NCBI RefSeq assembly: GCF_038719015.1
Contig: NZ_CP152276.1
Span: forward strand, 816,001 to 880,000
Source: Nguyenibacter vanlangensis
Lineage (GTDB): Bacteria; Pseudomonadota; Alphaproteobacteria; Acetobacterales; Acetobacteraceae
Direction of reading: 5' to 3'
Length of the DNA: 64,000 bases
Positions 9,216 through 18,790 of the stretch are shown piece after piece. How positions within the stretch are numbered: the first letter of the stretch is position 1; every line of letters begins with the position of its first letter. The position numbers and the translations under genes are program-made. Below the pieces are notes generated by a model that searched no databases, was not told the DNA's origin, and was given only the letters and a program-made list of their open reading frames with translations.

Positions 9216-10118
9216 TTACGACGCGTCGTCCAGGCCGATGGCCCGCAGGCGGGCGCGTTCCTCGTCCCAGCCGGCGCGTTCCTTCACGTTCAGGAACAGA
9301 TGGCAGGTCCGATCCAGCAGGCGCGACAGGTCCTTGCGCGCGCGTTCGCCGATCGCGCGGATCCGGCTGCCCTTCTCGCCGATCAGGATCGCCTTGTGGC
9401 CCGGACGCGCGACATAGATCGTGACCTCGATCCGCACCGAGCCGTCGGGCTGCTCACGAAAACTTTCGGTCTCGGCCGTCGCAGCATAGGGCACTTCCTC
9501 GTGCGTCTGCAAAAAGATCTGCTCGCGCACCAGCTCGGCCGCCAGCAGCCGGTCGGGCAGGTCGGTCAGGTCGTCCTCGGGATAAAGATAAGGCCCCTCG
9601 GGCAGCGACGCGGCCAGCGCATCCAGCAGGTCCTCGACCCCGTCGCCGCTGCGCGCGCTGACCATGAAGACCTGCCCGACATCCAGCAGCGACGACAATT
9701 CGGCGGTCAGGGGCAGCAGCGCCTGGCGGTCCACCAGGTCGGTCTTGTTCAGCACCAGCCACACCCGCCGGCGCGATGACGCCAACTGGGCCAACCGGGC
9801 CACGATCGCGCGCACGTCATCGGCCAGGCCGCGCCGCGCATCGACCAGCAGCAGCGTGATGTCGGCATCCTCGGACCCCGTCCAGGCCGCGGCCACCATC
9901 GCCCGGTCCAGCTTGCGCCGGGGCTTGAAGATGCCCGGCGTGTCCACCAGCAGGATCTGGCTCGCCCCCCGCATCAGGATGCCCAGAACGCGAAAGCGCG
10001 TCGTCTGCGCCTTGGGCGAGACGATCGACAATTTGGCGCCGGCCATGCGGTTCAGCAGCGTCGACTTGCCCGCATTCGGCGCCCCGACGATGGCGACGAA
10101 GCCGCAGCGCGTGGTCAT
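9216..10118 (-). CDS. era: GTPase Era
   Basis: Era is a Ras-like GTPase that binds 16S rRNA near the anti-Shine-Dalgarno end and assists small subunit maturation. The 300-residue product has G1 GAPNAGKST, G3 DTPG and G4 NKTD. A C-terminal KH domain carries AILIGEKGSRIRAIG. The start at 10118 is preceded by AAGGAAAAGGA; the longer frame to 10193 overlaps rnc. The rnc-era pairing is widely conserved and joins rRNA processing with assembly. Confidence 0.96.
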   Translation of the reverse strand: MTTRCGFVAIVGAPNAGKSTLLNRMAGAKLSIVSPKAQTTRFRVLGILMRGASQILLVDTPGIFKPRRKLDRAMVAAAWTGSEDADITLLLVDARRGLADDVRAIVARLAQLASSRRRVWLVLNKTDLVDRQALLPLTAELSSLLDVGQVFMVSARSGDGVEDLLDALAASLPEGPYLYPEDDLTDLPDRLLAAELVREQIFLQTHEEVPYAATAETESFREQPDGSVRIEVTIYVARPGHKAILIGEKGSRIRAIGERARKDLSRLLDRTCHLFLNVKERAGWDEERARLRAIGLDDAS

Positions 10119-10143
10119 GATTCCTTTTCCTTTCGACGCGGCA

Positions 10144-10923
10144 TCAAACGATTTGCCGCAACAGGTCGGCGGCGGCGGCGCTCTCCGCCGCACGCTTGCT
10201 GCCCGCCACCCCTTCGGCCGACTGTCCGGCCGCGGTGACCGCTATGACGAAGCGCGGCGCATGAGACGGACCGTCCACCTGCACCGTGCGATAGGCCGGC
10301 AAAGGCAGGCCGCGCGCCAGCACCCATTCCTGCAGCGCGGTCTTGGGGTCCTTGGGCGGCTGCGCCTGGGCCACGATCGCCTCGTTCCACGCCGCGCGCA
10401 CGAACGCGCGGGCGGGCTCCAGCCCGCCATCCAGATAGATCGCCCCCAGGATCGCCTCGACCGCGTCGGCCAGGACATTGGCCATCTGCCGGACGCCGGC
10501 ACGGGCCTCATGCTCGGCCACGTTCAGCACCGGCGGCAGGTCCATCCCCTCGGCGACGCGGGCCAGCACCGGGCGCGACACCAGGTGGGCGTGGCGCGGG
10601 CCCAGCGCGCCTTCCTGCTCGTCCGGAAAACGTTCCAGCAGCCACTCGGCCATCACCAGCCCCAGGACCCGGTCGCCGATGAATTCCAGCCGCTCGTTCG
10701 ACCCCGCGCCGCGCCGCGCCGCCGGCTGGCGTGCCCGGCGTGGCGCGGCATTGCGCAGATGCGCCGCCGAACGGTGGGTCAGGGCCTCGCGCAGCAGATC
10801 GGGACGGCGGAAATGATGGCCCAGCCGCGCTTCCAGCGACGCCATCCCGTCACCAGCCACCCCGTCGATCCCATCGGGGGGGCTATCGGGAGTCCCACCG
10901 GGCAGCACGGCCTCGCCGCTCAT
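10144..10923 (-). CDS. rnc: Ribonuclease III
   Basis: RNase III cleaves double-stranded RNA in rRNA precursors and regulatory duplexes. The 259-residue product has the catalytic signature ERLEFIGDRVLGL and the second acidic cluster DAVEAILGAIYLD, followed by a C-terminal double-stranded RNA binding domain (about the last 75 residues). The start ATG at 10923 overlaps the lepB stop as ATGA, indicating translational coupling. About 25 N-terminal residues are Gly/Pro-rich and look like a flexible extension. Confidence 0.96.
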   Translation of the reverse strand: MSGEAVLPGGTPDSPPDGIDGVAGDGMASLEARLGHHFRRPDLLREALTHRSAAHLRNAAPRRARQPAARRGAGSNERLEFIGDRVLGLVMAEWLLERFPDEQEGALGPRHAHLVSRPVLARVAEGMDLPPVLNVAEHEARAGVRQMANVLADAVEAILGAIYLDGGLEPARAFVRAAWNEAIVAQAQPPKDPKTALQEWVLARGLPLPAYRTVQVDGPSHAPRFVIAVTAAGQSAEGVAGSKRAAESAAAADLLRQIV

Positions 10924-11732
10924 CGTACCCCCATGAACAACCGGTTCCAGCGGATCTCGATCGGCCACATCCAGAACTCCCAGACCGGATGGCGCGCATC
11001 GACCGACAGGAAGATCCATTTGGCCTGTCCGATCAGATTTTCCATGGGCACGAAGCCCAGATCCTCGGGATCGTCGCCCATGAACCGGCTGTCGGCGCTG
11101 TCATCGCGATTGTCGCCCATGGCGAAGAAATAGCCGTTCGGCACGACATAGACCGGGGTATCGTTCTGGAAGCCCTCATTGGTCAGCTTCAGGATGTCAT
11201 GCGCCACCGGGCCGTGGCCGCCGCTGCCGGGCAGGGTCTCGTGATAACGCTGCCCCTCCATGCGGGTGCCGTGCTCGTCCACCGCGACGTAGTTGCCCTC
11301 GGCCGTGCGCGGGACCAGGACGTCGTTGATGTACAACTCGCCGCCCCGGACCTGGATCCGGTCGCCGGGCAGGCCGACGATGCGCTTGATATAGTCGATC
11401 GACGTGTCCTTGGTGAAGCGGAACACCGCCACGTCGCCACGATGCGGCATCCGGAAGAAGATGCGCCCGTCGAACAGGTCGGGCGAGCGCGGCAGCGAGA
11501 AATGCGAATAGCCGTAGCTGTATTTGGCGACCCACAGATAATCGCCGACCTGCAGGGTCGGGATCATCGAGCCCGAGGGAATGTTGAACGGCTCGAACAG
11601 CACCGTCCGCACCCCCACCGCCAGCAAGCCCGCGATCAGGATGGTGCGGAGCAGTTCCCACGCTCCATGCAGGGCCGAGGCCGCGCCGGCGGACGGCACA
11701 GAGGAAGAGCGGGTTTTGCGCGGGTCGTCCAT
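10920..11732 (-). CDS. lepB: Signal peptidase I
   Basis: LepB removes signal peptides from exported proteins on the outer face of the inner membrane. The 270-residue product has one N-terminal membrane helix (about residues 24-42) and then the catalytic serine motif IPSGSMIPTL. The catalytic lysine lies in DYIKRIVGLPGDR, and the box MGDNRDDSADSR lies towards the C-terminus. The start at 11732 (MDDPRKTRS) fits the family; a frame reaching 11834 would add 34 Pro-rich residues. It is coupled to rnc by a 4-base overlap. Confidence 0.96.
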   Translation of the reverse strand: MDDPRKTRSSSVPSAGAASALHGAWELLRTILIAGLLAVGVRTVLFEPFNIPSGSMIPTLQVGDYLWVAKYSYGYSHFSLPRSPDLFDGRIFFRMPHRGDVAVFRFTKDTSIDYIKRIVGLPGDRIQVRGGELYINDVLVPRTAEGNYVAVDEHGTRMEGQRYHETLPGSGGHGPVAHDILKLTNEGFQNDTPVYVVPNGYFFAMGDNRDDSADSRFMGDDPEDLGFVPMENLIGQAKWIFLSVDARHPVWEFWMWPIEIRWNRLFMGVR

Positions 11733-11860
11733 GGGTCTGAATCTGTTTCCGGAACAAGGAGGAGGACGGGCCGGGCCGCTGGCCGGGCCGGACGAAAGCC
11801 CGCGGATGAAGCCGACGGCACCCCGGGCTGTCAAGCGCCGCGCGACATGCGCCGCGCGTT

Positions 11861-12274
11861 TCAGGCTGGACCGGTCGCCTGCGCGATCATCACCTGCGCG
11901 AAGGCATAGGGATATTCGTCCGTCATCGTCAGCAGGATGCGGGCCTCGCCTCCCGGCGGCAGAAGGGCCCGCAGCCGAACCCGCGCACCGCCGGTCAGCA
12001 CCATCACCGGCTGCCCGCCCGGCAGGTTCTCCACCCCCAGGTCGCGATGGTACACGCCCTGGGCGAAGCCGGTGCCCAGCGCCTTGGCGCAGGCCTCCTT
12101 GGCGGCCCAGCGCTTGGCATAGGCGCCCAGCCGCGCCTGGCCGTTCCGCCGCTCGGCGCGCCTGCGCTCGGCCTGGGTGAAGACGCGGTCCAGGAAGCGC
12201 TCGCCATGCCGGGCGATCACCCGCTCGATCCGCCGGATGTCACAGAGGTCCGAACCGATCCCGATCAGGCTCAT
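11861..12274 (-). CDS. acpS: Holo-[acyl-carrier-protein] synthase
   Basis: AcpS transfers 4'-phosphopantetheine from CoA to acyl carrier protein, activating it for fatty acid and lipid A synthesis. The 137-residue product shows the magnesium-site motif [13 protein letters not shown] at the N-terminus and the second motif [15 protein letters not shown] in the middle. Its ATG overlaps the rsh stop as ATGA, so it is probably translated by coupling within the rpoZ-rsh-acpS-lepB-rnc-era operon. Confidence 0.96.
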   Translation of the reverse strand: MSLIGIGSDLCDIRRIERVIARHGERFLDRVFTQAERRRAERRNGQARLGAYAKRWAAKEACAKALGTGFAQGVYHRDLGVENLPGGQPVMVLTGGARVRLRALLPPGGEARILLTMTDEYPYAFAQVMIAQATGPA

Positions 12275-14637
12275 CCCTTGGACCGCTCGACCTGGACGAC
12301 CCCGTTCGCCGCGCGCAGCGCCGCGATGACCGAGGACAGGTGACGCAGGTCGCGGACCTCGATGTCCGCCAGGATCTCCATGAAATCGAGCTGGCGGTTG
12401 ACGATGCGCAGATTGACCACCGTGCCCTCATGCTTCGACGCCGTGTTGGTCAGGGTCGCCAGCACCGACGGCTCGTTGGCCGCGATCACGCTCAGCCGGC
12501 CGACATGCGGCTCGGAACTGCCGCGGCCGATCAGGTCGTAATCCCAATCCACATCCATGAAGCGCTCGGGCGTCGCGGCGAAGCTTTCCAGGGTCTGGCA
12601 GCCCGCCGTGTGGATGGTGATCCCCTTGCCCGTCGCGACGATACCCACGATCCTGTCGCCCGGCAGCGGATGGCAGCATCCGGCGAAATGCACCGCGATT
12701 CCCGGGCCGATCCCGGCCAGGGCCATGCCGCCGCCCGCCTTGGGCCGGGTCGCGCCGCGAGCCGGCGCGCGCATCGGGATGCCGGGCACCATGCGCGGGG
12801 CCCGGGGCGTCTGCCGCAAGGCCGGATAGGCGGCGTGCACCACGTCCCGCGGCCCGGTATTGCCGTTGCCGACTGCGACGTACAGGTCCTCGACCGATGC
12901 GAATTTCAGGCCGGACAGGATGGTGTCCAGCACCTTTTCCGACCCGTCGACACCTTCCTGCCGAAAGGCCTTGGCCAGCGCCGCGCGGCCATTGTCGATA
13001 TGGGCCTCGCGCTGCTGGGTCGCGACATGGCGGCGGATGCGGGCACGCGCCTTGCCGGTGACCACGAACCGTTCCCACGCCGGCGACGGCGTGCCGCCCC
13101 GGGCGGTCATGATTTCCACCTGGTCGCCGTTCTGCAACTCGTGGCGCAGCGGCATCAGCCGCCCGTTGATCCGCGCGCCGACGCAACTGTCGCCGACCTG
13201 GCTGTGCACGGCATAGGCGAAATCGACCGGGGTGGCGCCGCGCGGCAGCGAAATCAACTGCCCCTTGGGCGTGAAGCAGAAGACCTGGTCCTGATAGAGT
13301 TCGAGCTTGGTGTTTTCCAGGAACTCGTCGGGGGCCGCCGAATCCTCCAGGATATCCAGCAGGTCCTGCACCCATCGCAGTCCGGTGACGACGCGCGCCG
13401 AATCGTCGGCCGCTCCCGCCCCTGTCCCTCCCCCGGGCAACTGCTTGTACAGCCAGTGCGACGCGACGCCGTTTTCGGCGATGTCGTGCATCTCTGCGGT
13501 GCGGATCTGGACTTCGATCTTCTGGTTGCGCGGATGGCGCAGGGTCACGCCGGTATGCAGGCTTTGATAGCCGTTGGCCTTGGGGGTCGAGATATAGTCC
13601 TTGAACCGCCCGACGATCACCGGATAGGCGGCATGGACGGCGCCCAGCGCCACATAGCAGGCCTCGCGCGTCGGCACGATGATGCGGAACGCCATGATAT
13701 CCGAAAGCTGCTCGAACGCCACGTTGCGCTTCTGCATCTTCTCCCAGATCGAGAAGGGCGATTTCTCGCGTCCCGTCACCTCGACATCGCCCAGCCCGGC
13801 CTTGCGGCAAAGCTGGATCAACTCGCGGCGCACCTCCTCGATCACGTCGGCGCCCTGGCCGCGCAGATAATTCAGGCGGGCGCGGATGGTGGTGTTGGCC
13901 TCGGGTTCCAGTTCGGCGAAGGACAGGTTCTGGAGTTCGGTCTTGACCTTGTCCATGCCGATGCGCCCGGCCAGCGGCGCATAGATCTCCATCGTCTCGC
14001 GCGCGATGCGCTGCCGCCGGTCCAGCCGCTGCACGTAATGCAGCGTGCGCATGTTGTGCAGCCGGTCCGCCAGCTTGACGATCAGGACACGGATGTCCTT
14101 GGACATCGCCAGCACCAGCTTGCGGAAATTTTCCGCCTGCTTGGTCCGGTCCGATTGCAGTTCCAGCCTGGTCAGCTTGGTGACGCCGTCCACCAGGTCG
14201 GCGATCGTCGCCCCGAATTCGGCGCGCAGCCGCTCCTGCGTGACGCCGGTATCCTCGATCGTGTCGTGCAGCAGGGCCGTCGCGATCGACGACGCGTCGA
14301 GATGGAAGCCCGCCAGGATGCTGGCGACCGCCAGGGGATGGGTAATATAGGGGTCGCCATTGTCGCGGGCCTGACCCGCATGCGCCTGCTGCGCGACCTG
14401 GAAGGCCCGCCGGATCAGGTCGAGATCGGCTCCCGGATCATAGGCGCGGACCCGGCGCAGCAATCCTTCGCAGGACACGATCCGGGCCGGCACGGGCGCC
14501 GCCTCTTCGACGGGCCCATCTTCGCCGGACCCAACTTCGACCGGGACGGCGCCATCGGTCACGCCGGACACCGGCGCCTCCAGGCCCGAGGCGGAATGAT
14601 GCAGCGCATCAACGGGACCTGCCGCCTCGTGCCCCAT
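12271..14637 (-). CDS. Bifunctional (p)ppGpp synthetase/hydrolase (RSH)
   Basis: This long RelA/SpoT homologue makes and degrades the stringent-response alarmone. In the 788-residue product an N-terminal HD hydrolase domain is intact (HDTIEDT at residues 124-130). The synthetase domain follows with [15 protein letters not shown] and an intact catalytic region. Next comes a TGS domain ([18 protein letters not shown]), and a C-terminal ACT domain ends the protein. Both catalytic halves therefore look functional, as expected for the single Rsh of alphaproteobacteria. About 50 N-terminal residues are acidic, Pro/Ala-rich and not conserved. It directly follows rpoZ, the classic rpoZ-spoT linkage. 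Confidence 0.95.
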   Translation of the reverse strand: MGHEAAGPVDALHHSASGLEAPVSGVTDGAVPVEVGSGEDGPVEEAAPVPARIVSCEGLLRRVRAYDPGADLDLIRRAFQVAQQAHAGQARDNGDPYITHPLAVASILAGFHLDASSIATALLHDTIEDTGVTQERLRAEFGATIADLVDGVTKLTRLELQSDRTKQAENFRKLVLAMSKDIRVLIVKLADRLHNMRTLHYVQRLDRRQRIARETMEIYAPLAGRIGMDKVKTELQNLSFAELEPEANTTIRARLNYLRGQGADVIEEVRRELIQLCRKAGLGDVEVTGREKSPFSIWEKMQKRNVAFEQLSDIMAFRIIVPTREACYVALGAVHAAYPVIVGRFKDYISTPKANGYQSLHTGVTLRHPRNQKIEVQIRTAEMHDIAENGVASHWLYKQLPGGGTGAGAADDSARVVTGLRWVQDLLDILEDSAAPDEFLENTKLELYQDQVFCFTPKGQLISLPRGATPVDFAYAVHSQVGDSCVGARINGRLMPLRHELQNGDQVEIMTARGGTPSPAWERFVVTGKARARIRRHVATQQREAHIDNGRAALAKAFRQEGVDGSEKVLDTILSGLKFASVEDLYVAVGNGNTGPRDVVHAAYPALRQTPRAPRMVPGIPMRAPARGATRPKAGGGMALAGIGPGIAVHFAGCCHPLPGDRIVGIVATGKGITIHTAGCQTLESFAATPERFMDVDWDYDLIGRGSSEPHVGRLSVIAANEPSVLATLTNTASKHEGTVVNLRIVNRQLDFMEILADIEVRDLRHLSSVIAALRAANGVVQVERSKG

Positions 14638-14641
14638 GGGC

Positions 14642-15040
14642 TCAGCGCCGCGCGCGGCCGCCCAGTTCGGCCTCGATCGCGGCCTCGAGTTCCTCGGCGG
14701 ACATGCCGGCCGTGCCGTGCGCCGCCTCTTCCTCGGCCGTGACGTCCTGCAGGCCGAAGATGTTCTGCTCGGTCGGGATCAGGTCCATGACCTCCTCGTC
14801 CGCCGGCTCGGGCTCGGGCGCGCGGGCCAGCGAACGCACCAGGTCGCCGCGCACCTGCTCCAGCCCGATCGTCTGGTCGGCGATTTCGCGCAGCGCCACG
14901 ACGGGGTTCTTGTCATTGTCCCGATCGACCGTCAGTTCCTCTCCCCTGGACAGGTTCCGCGCCCGCTGGGCAGCATAAAGAACCAGTTCGAATCGGTTGG
15001 GAACCCGTTCAACGCAGTCTTCGACGGTGACGCGAGCCAT
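14642..15040 (-). CDS. rpoZ: RNA polymerase omega subunit
   Basis: Omega assists folding of beta-prime and carries part of a ppGpp site in proteobacteria. The 132-residue product begins [20 protein letters not shown] and has the conserved [11 protein letters not shown], followed by VVALREIAD. The C-terminal tail is long and acidic (ends ELGGRARR), longer than the roughly 90 residues of E. coli omega. The ATG at 15040 has GGAGG upstream; a longer frame to 15082 lacks support. It heads the rsh operon. Confidence 0.95.
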   Translation of the reverse strand: MARVTVEDCVERVPNRFELVLYAAQRARNLSRGEELTVDRDNDKNPVVALREIADQTIGLEQVRGDLVRSLARAPEPEPADEEVMDLIPTEQNIFGLQDVTAEEEAAHGTAGMSAEELEAAIEAELGGRARR

Positions 15041-15124
15041 GAGGCAGGCCTCCGGATAAAAATGTCTGTTGCAAAGAACCATACCTAGTGGTGGGATGCC
15101 TTGAATGCAAGCACGCGGCCAGAA

Positions 15125-15168
15125 TTCGGCCGATCAGACTTCGGCCGATCAAGCTTCGGCCAGAACAC
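15125..15168. repeat. 15-bp tandem repeat at 3' end of folK
   Basis: TTCGGCC recurs at 15125, 15140 and 15155 in three 15-base units (TTCGGCCGATCAGAC type). The array covers the folK stop codon at 15149-15151 and continues into the last folK codons on one side and into the spacer towards rpoZ on the other, so it straddles a gene end. Confidence 0.85.
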
Positions 15169-15670
15169 GGATCGCCTGGTCCGGCAACGCGGCGATCAGA
15201 TCCTCCACCGTGCGGCCCGAACTCGGATCGACCCATCCCGGCGCCACATCCCGCAACGGCAGCAGCACGAACGCCCGGCCGCCCATGCGCGGATGCGGCA
15301 GAATCGGGTCGGGCGCCGCACGGACCACGTCCCCCACCGCGACGATATCCAGGTCCAGGGGCCGGGCGGCATTGGCCACGCCGCGCACCCGGCCGGCCCG
15401 AGCCTCGATCGCCTGCAACGCGCGCAGCAGCGACTCGGGCGTGACCGCCTCCCCGTCCGGCGTCCCGGCGGCCACCTCCGCGGCGACAACGCCGTTGACA
15501 TAGGGCGGTTGCCCGGATGGCGGAATCGGCGCGCTTTCGTACCAGCGCGACCGCGCGACGACGCGCAATCCGGGAATCGCCGCGACCTGCGCCACCGCCC
15601 AGCGGCAGGTTTCCAGCGGCGTCGCGCCATCCGCATGCGGCAGGTTCGCCCCGATCGCGATCAGAATCAC
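15149..15670 (-). CDS. folK: 6-hydroxymethyl-7,8-dihydropterin pyrophosphokinase
   Basis: HPPK transfers pyrophosphate from ATP to 6-hydroxymethyl-dihydropterin in folate synthesis. The 173-residue product shows IAIGANLPH at the N-terminus and the substrate-binding SRWYESAPI with PPYVNGVV. The magnesium/ATP signature RPLDLDIV and the following LPHPRMGGRAFVL_PL block are present. It is transcribed towards rpoZ. Its last codons and stop lie in a 15-bp tandem repeat, so the C-terminus may have been remodelled. Confidence 0.95.
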   Translation of the reverse strand: MILIAIGANLPHADGATPLETCRWAVAQVAAIPGLRVVARSRWYESAPIPPSGQPPYVNGVVAAEVAAGTPDGEAVTPESLLRALQAIEARAGRVRGVANAARPLDLDIVAVGDVVRAAPDPILPHPRMGGRAFVLLPLRDVAPGWVDPSSGRTVEDLIAALPDQAIRVLAEA

Positions 15671-15944
15671 CGGTATCCGTTGCCTTTTCCAAGATGCCTT
15701 GCAACCATAGCGTGCACGAAACCAGACATTAACCCGGCATGCTGGCGGCAGACCGGAACGCGGCGGCTACAATCCGGTTTTTTTTACGGAAAATGCCTTT
15801 TCCAGTCATTTCCGTTATATCATTTATATCGCGCTCAATTTATCTTGCCTATACGGACGGGACGTCAAGCCGGCGAATGCGCACTCTTTGGACTTCGCGC
15901 TTTCCGACGCCTCATGCACCAGGACGCGACAGGAATCATTCGGC
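15671..15944. promoter_or_regulatory. Divergent intergenic region, AT-rich
   Basis: This 274-base spacer separates divergent folK and the NYN-domain gene. Bases about 15774-15865 are strikingly AT-rich for this genome, with a run of eight T at 15778-15785 and repeated TTATAT/TATAC hexamers that could serve as -10 elements for the plus-strand gene. No gene is visible. Promoter function is inferred from composition and gene orientation only. Confidence 0.35.
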
Positions 15945-16556
15945 ATGTTTTTTCAACCCAATGAGCGCGTATGTCTCTTCATCGATGGAGCCAGCCTCTA
16001 TTCCGCGTCGCGTCATCTGGGCTTCGACGTGGATTACCGCAATCTGCTGGCCTTCTTCCGGGCGAAGACGCACGTGGTGCGGGCCTACTACTACTCCGCC
16101 ATCCTCGAGAACGAGGAATATTCCCCGCTGAAGCCTCTGACCGACTGGCTGGTCTATAACGGCTATTTCCTGGTCACTAAGACGGCGCGCGAATTCATCG
16201 ACCAGAACGGCCGCCGGCGGGTGAAGGGGAACATGGATATCGAACTGGCCGTCGACATGATGGAGATGGCGTCGAAGATCGACCATGCCGTACTGTTCAG
16301 CGGCGACGCCGATTTCCGCCGCCTGCTCGAATCCGTGCAGCGGCAGGGGGTGCGCACCTCGGTCGTGTCGTCGATCCGGACCTCGCCGCCGCTGATCGGC
16401 GACGATCTGCGCCGCCAGGCGGACCAGTTCATCGACCTGGCCGACATCGCGCCGCAATTCACGCGCCGCCAGTCCGAGGCACGCCCGGCCCGCCAGCAGA
16501 ATGCGCCCATCCGGCACCCGGCCGACCAGTTGAGCGAACTCGACCACGACGCCTGA
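15945..16556 (+). CDS. NYN-domain protein (LabA/DUF88 family)
   Basis: The 203-residue product matches the PIN-like NYN fold expected to cleave RNA. The N-terminal CLFIDGASLY contains the first acidic residue. GNMDIELAVDMMEMA lies in the middle, and LFSGDADFRRLLESVQRQG supplies the acidic active-site pair. Family members are uncharacterised or act in RNA turnover. The ATG at 15945 (MFFQPNERV) follows AGGAATC; a frame opening at 15888 adds 19 residues without a ribosome binding site. The tail (last 30 residues) is Arg/Gln-rich. It stands alone, so context gives no substrate. Confidence 0.85.
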   Translation: MFFQPNERVCLFIDGASLYSASRHLGFDVDYRNLLAFFRAKTHVVRAYYYSAILENEEYSPLKPLTDWLVYNGYFLVTKTAREFIDQNGRRRVKGNMDIELAVDMMEMASKIDHAVLFSGDADFRRLLESVQRQGVRTSVVSSIRTSPPLIGDDLRRQADQFIDLADIAPQFTRRQSEARPARQQNAPIRHPADQLSELDHDA

Positions 16557-16561
16557 CCCCT

Positions 16562-16606
16562 CCGGCCCTGATCCCGGCCGGCCCGATTCCGCCGGACCCG
16601 ATTCCA
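16562..16606. repeat. 15-bp tandem repeat upstream of the uracil-DNA glycosylase gene
   Basis: Three imperfect 15-base units begin at 16562, 16577 and 16592 (GCCGGCCCGATTCCG type). They fill the whole spacer between the NYN gene stop and the next start. Confidence 0.75.
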
Positions 16607-16617
16607 GCGGTCCGGCC

Positions 16618-17289
16618 ATGTCCGGGCCCGGCGCGCCGGAATTGCCGCCGCGCGACTGCCCGGCCTGCCCCCGGCTGGTCGCCTATCGGCGGGCCAACCG
16701 GCAGGCCCATCCGGATTGGTGGAATGATCCGGTCCCCCCCTGGGGCAGCCCCCGGGCGCGCCTCCTGGTCGTCGGGCTGGCCCCGGGCCTGCGGGGCGCC
16801 AACCGGACCGGCCGCCCCTTTACCGGCGATTATGCCGGCACCCTGCTCTATGAGACGCTGATACGGCACGGCTTCGCCGCCGGGCGGTATGGCGGCGACC
16901 CGTCGGACGGACTACGCCTGCAGGATTGCCGCATCGTCAATGCCGTGCGCTGCGCGCCCCCCGCCAATCGGCCGATCGCGCGGGAAATCCGCACCTGCAA
17001 CCGCTTCCTGCAATCGGAACTGGCCTGCATGCCCGGCCTGCGCGCCGTCCTGGCGCTGGGCGCGGTGGCCCATCACGCGGTCGTCGCCGCCTGCGACCTG
17101 CGGCCGCGCCCCGGCTTCGCCCACGGCGCACGCACCACGCTGCCGAACGGGGCCATCCTGTGCGACAGCTACCACGTGTCGCGCCTCAACACGAATACCG
17201 GCCGGCTGACGGCCGGAATGTTCGACGACATCGTCACCGGGCTGCGCCGTCTGGTCGATGCGGCAGGGGATGCCGGGGTGGCCGGCTGA
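16618..17289 (+). CDS. Type-5 uracil-DNA glycosylase (UDGb)
   Basis: This iron-sulfur DNA repair enzyme removes uracil and hypoxanthine from DNA. The 223-residue product has an N-terminal CPAC pair (Cys14, Cys17) and further cysteines near 107 and 122, suited to a 4Fe-4S cluster. The diagnostic motif 1 is GLAPGLRGANRTGRPFTGD (residues 53-71), with Ala instead of the catalytic Asn/Asp of other UDG families, as is normal in family 5. Motif 2 is HVSRLNTNTGRLT. It ends 4 bases from the convergent mqo stop, leaving no room for a separate terminator. Confidence 0.9.
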   Translation: MSGPGAPELPPRDCPACPRLVAYRRANRQAHPDWWNDPVPPWGSPRARLLVVGLAPGLRGANRTGRPFTGDYAGTLLYETLIRHGFAAGRYGGDPSDGLRLQDCRIVNAVRCAPPANRPIAREIRTCNRFLQSELACMPGLRAVLALGAVAHHAVVAACDLRPRPGFAHGARTTLPNGAILCDSYHVSRLNTNTGRLTAGMFDDIVTGLRRLVDAAGDAGVAG

Positions 17290-17293
17290 CCGA

Positions 17294-18790
17294 TCAGCCT
17301 TCCAGTTCCAGCACGCGCATCGTCCAGTCCCGCACATGGGCGCACAGGGCGGCATCCTCCGCCACCTTCGCCCCGAAGGACGGGATCATCGTCTTCAGGC
17401 GCGGGGTCCAACGCGCCATCTCGACGGGGAAGCATCTGGCGATGATCGTCAGCATGATCGGCACGGCGGTGGACGCGCCGGGCGAGGCCCCCAGCAGGGC
17501 CGCCACGCTGCCCTGGGCGCCGGTCACGATTTCCGTGCCGAACTGCAGCACCCCGCCCCGCTTCGCATCCGACTTGATGACCTGCACGCGCTGGCCGGCC
17601 ACGATCAGGTCCCAATCCTCGGCGCGGGCGGTGGGGACGAAGTCACGCAGCGCCGCCAGGCGCGCCGTGTTCGATTGCAGGATCTGGCCGATCAGATAGC
17701 GGGTCAGCGGCATATTGTCGCGCGCCACCGCCAGCATCGCCCCCAGATTATCCATGCGGATCGATTTCGGCAGGTCCCACAGCGAGCCCTGCTTGAGAAA
17801 TTTGGTCGAAAACCCGGCATAGGGCCCGAACAGCAGGCCGGTCCTGCCCTCGATCACCCGCGTGTCCAGATGCGGCACCGACATCGGCGGCGCGCCGACC
17901 GACGCCTTGCCATAGACTTTCGCATGGTGCCGGGCGGCCAGTTCCGGGTTGGTGCAGCGCAGGAACTGGCCGCTGACCGGAAAGCCCGCAATGCCTTTCG
18001 CTTCGGGAATCCCGGTTTTCTGCAACAGCGGCAGCGCGCCGCCGCCCGCGCCGATGAAGACGAACCGCGCCGCGACCGACAGGTCGCGCCCGCCGGCCAG
18101 GTCCCGCACCGCGACGCGCCACAGGCCGGATGCGTCGCGGCGCAGATCCTCGACCGCGTGCGCCAGCTTGAGGTCGAATCCCGCCTGCCGCGACAGGAAA
18201 CCGATCAGCAGATGGGTCAGCGCGCCGAAATTGACGTCGGTGCCGGCGGCGCTCCAGGTCGCGGCGAGCGGCGTGCCCGCGCCGCGCCCCTCCATCACCA
18301 GCGGCATCCATTGCCGCAATTGCGCGGGATCGGTCGAAAACCGCATGCCGGCGAACAGCGGATGATCCTTCAGCGCGTCATGGCGGCGGCGCAGAAAATC
18401 GCAATTATCGGCGCCCCAGACGAAGCTCATGTGCGGAATGGGATTCAGGAAGTCACGCGGCGATGTGATCACCCCCGATTCGACCAGATGAGCCCAGAAC
18501 TGGCGCGAGACCTGAAAAGCCTCGTTCACATCGATGGCCTTGGAAATATCGATGCTGCCGTCGGCGCGCTCGGGCGTGTAGTTCAGCTCGCACAGAGCGG
18601 CATGCCCGGTGCCGGCATTGTTCCACGCGTTCGAGCTTTCGGTCGCCACATCGTCCAGGCGGCCGAACAGCCCGATCGACCAGTCCGGCTGCAGCAATTT
18701 CAGCAGCGCGCCCATTGTCGCGCTCATGACCCCGCCACCGATCAGGACGACGTCATAGGCGGAATCGGTTCGGGTCGCAGTCGACGTCAT
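17294..18790 (-). CDS. mqo: Malate:quinone oxidoreductase
   Basis: Mqo is a peripheral membrane FAD enzyme that oxidises malate and reduces ubiquinone, replacing or bypassing NAD malate dehydrogenase, a common trait in acetic acid bacteria. The 498-residue product shows the FAD-binding VVLIGGGVMSATMGALL near residue 15 and the family segment ESSNAWNNAGTGHAALCELN. IGAGGGALPLLQKTGIPE lies in the middle, and the length is normal. It is monocistronic, with a 540-base non-coding region upstream. Confidence 0.97.
   Translation of the reverse strand: MTSTATRTDSAYDVVLIGGGVMSATMGALLKLLQPDWSIGLFGRLDDVATESSNAWNNAGTGHAALCELNYTPERADGSIDISKAIDVNEAFQVSRQFWAHLVESGVITSPRDFLNPIPHMSFVWGADNCDFLRRRHDALKDHPLFAGMRFSTDPAQLRQWMPLVMEGRGAGTPLAATWSAAGTDVNFGALTHLLIGFLSRQAGFDLKLAHAVEDLRRDASGLWRVAVRDLAGGRDLSVAARFVFIGAGGGALPLLQKTGIPEAKGIAGFPVSGQFLRCTNPELAARHHAKVYGKASVGAPPMSVPHLDTRVIEGRTGLLFGPYAGFSTKFLKQGSLWDLPKSIRMDNLGAMLAVARDNMPLTRYLIGQILQSNTARLAALRDFVPTARAEDWDLIVAGQRVQVIKSDAKRGGVLQFGTEIVTGAQGSVAALLGASPGASTAVPIMLTIIARCFPVEMARWTPRLKTMIPSFGAKVAEDAALCAHVRDWTMRVLELEG

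Noticed and set aside
12340..14742. An 800-codon plus-strand frame opposite rsh
   Set aside because: It is a mirror of the rsh codon pattern, with no motifs and no ribosome binding site, while rsh has all four expected domains.
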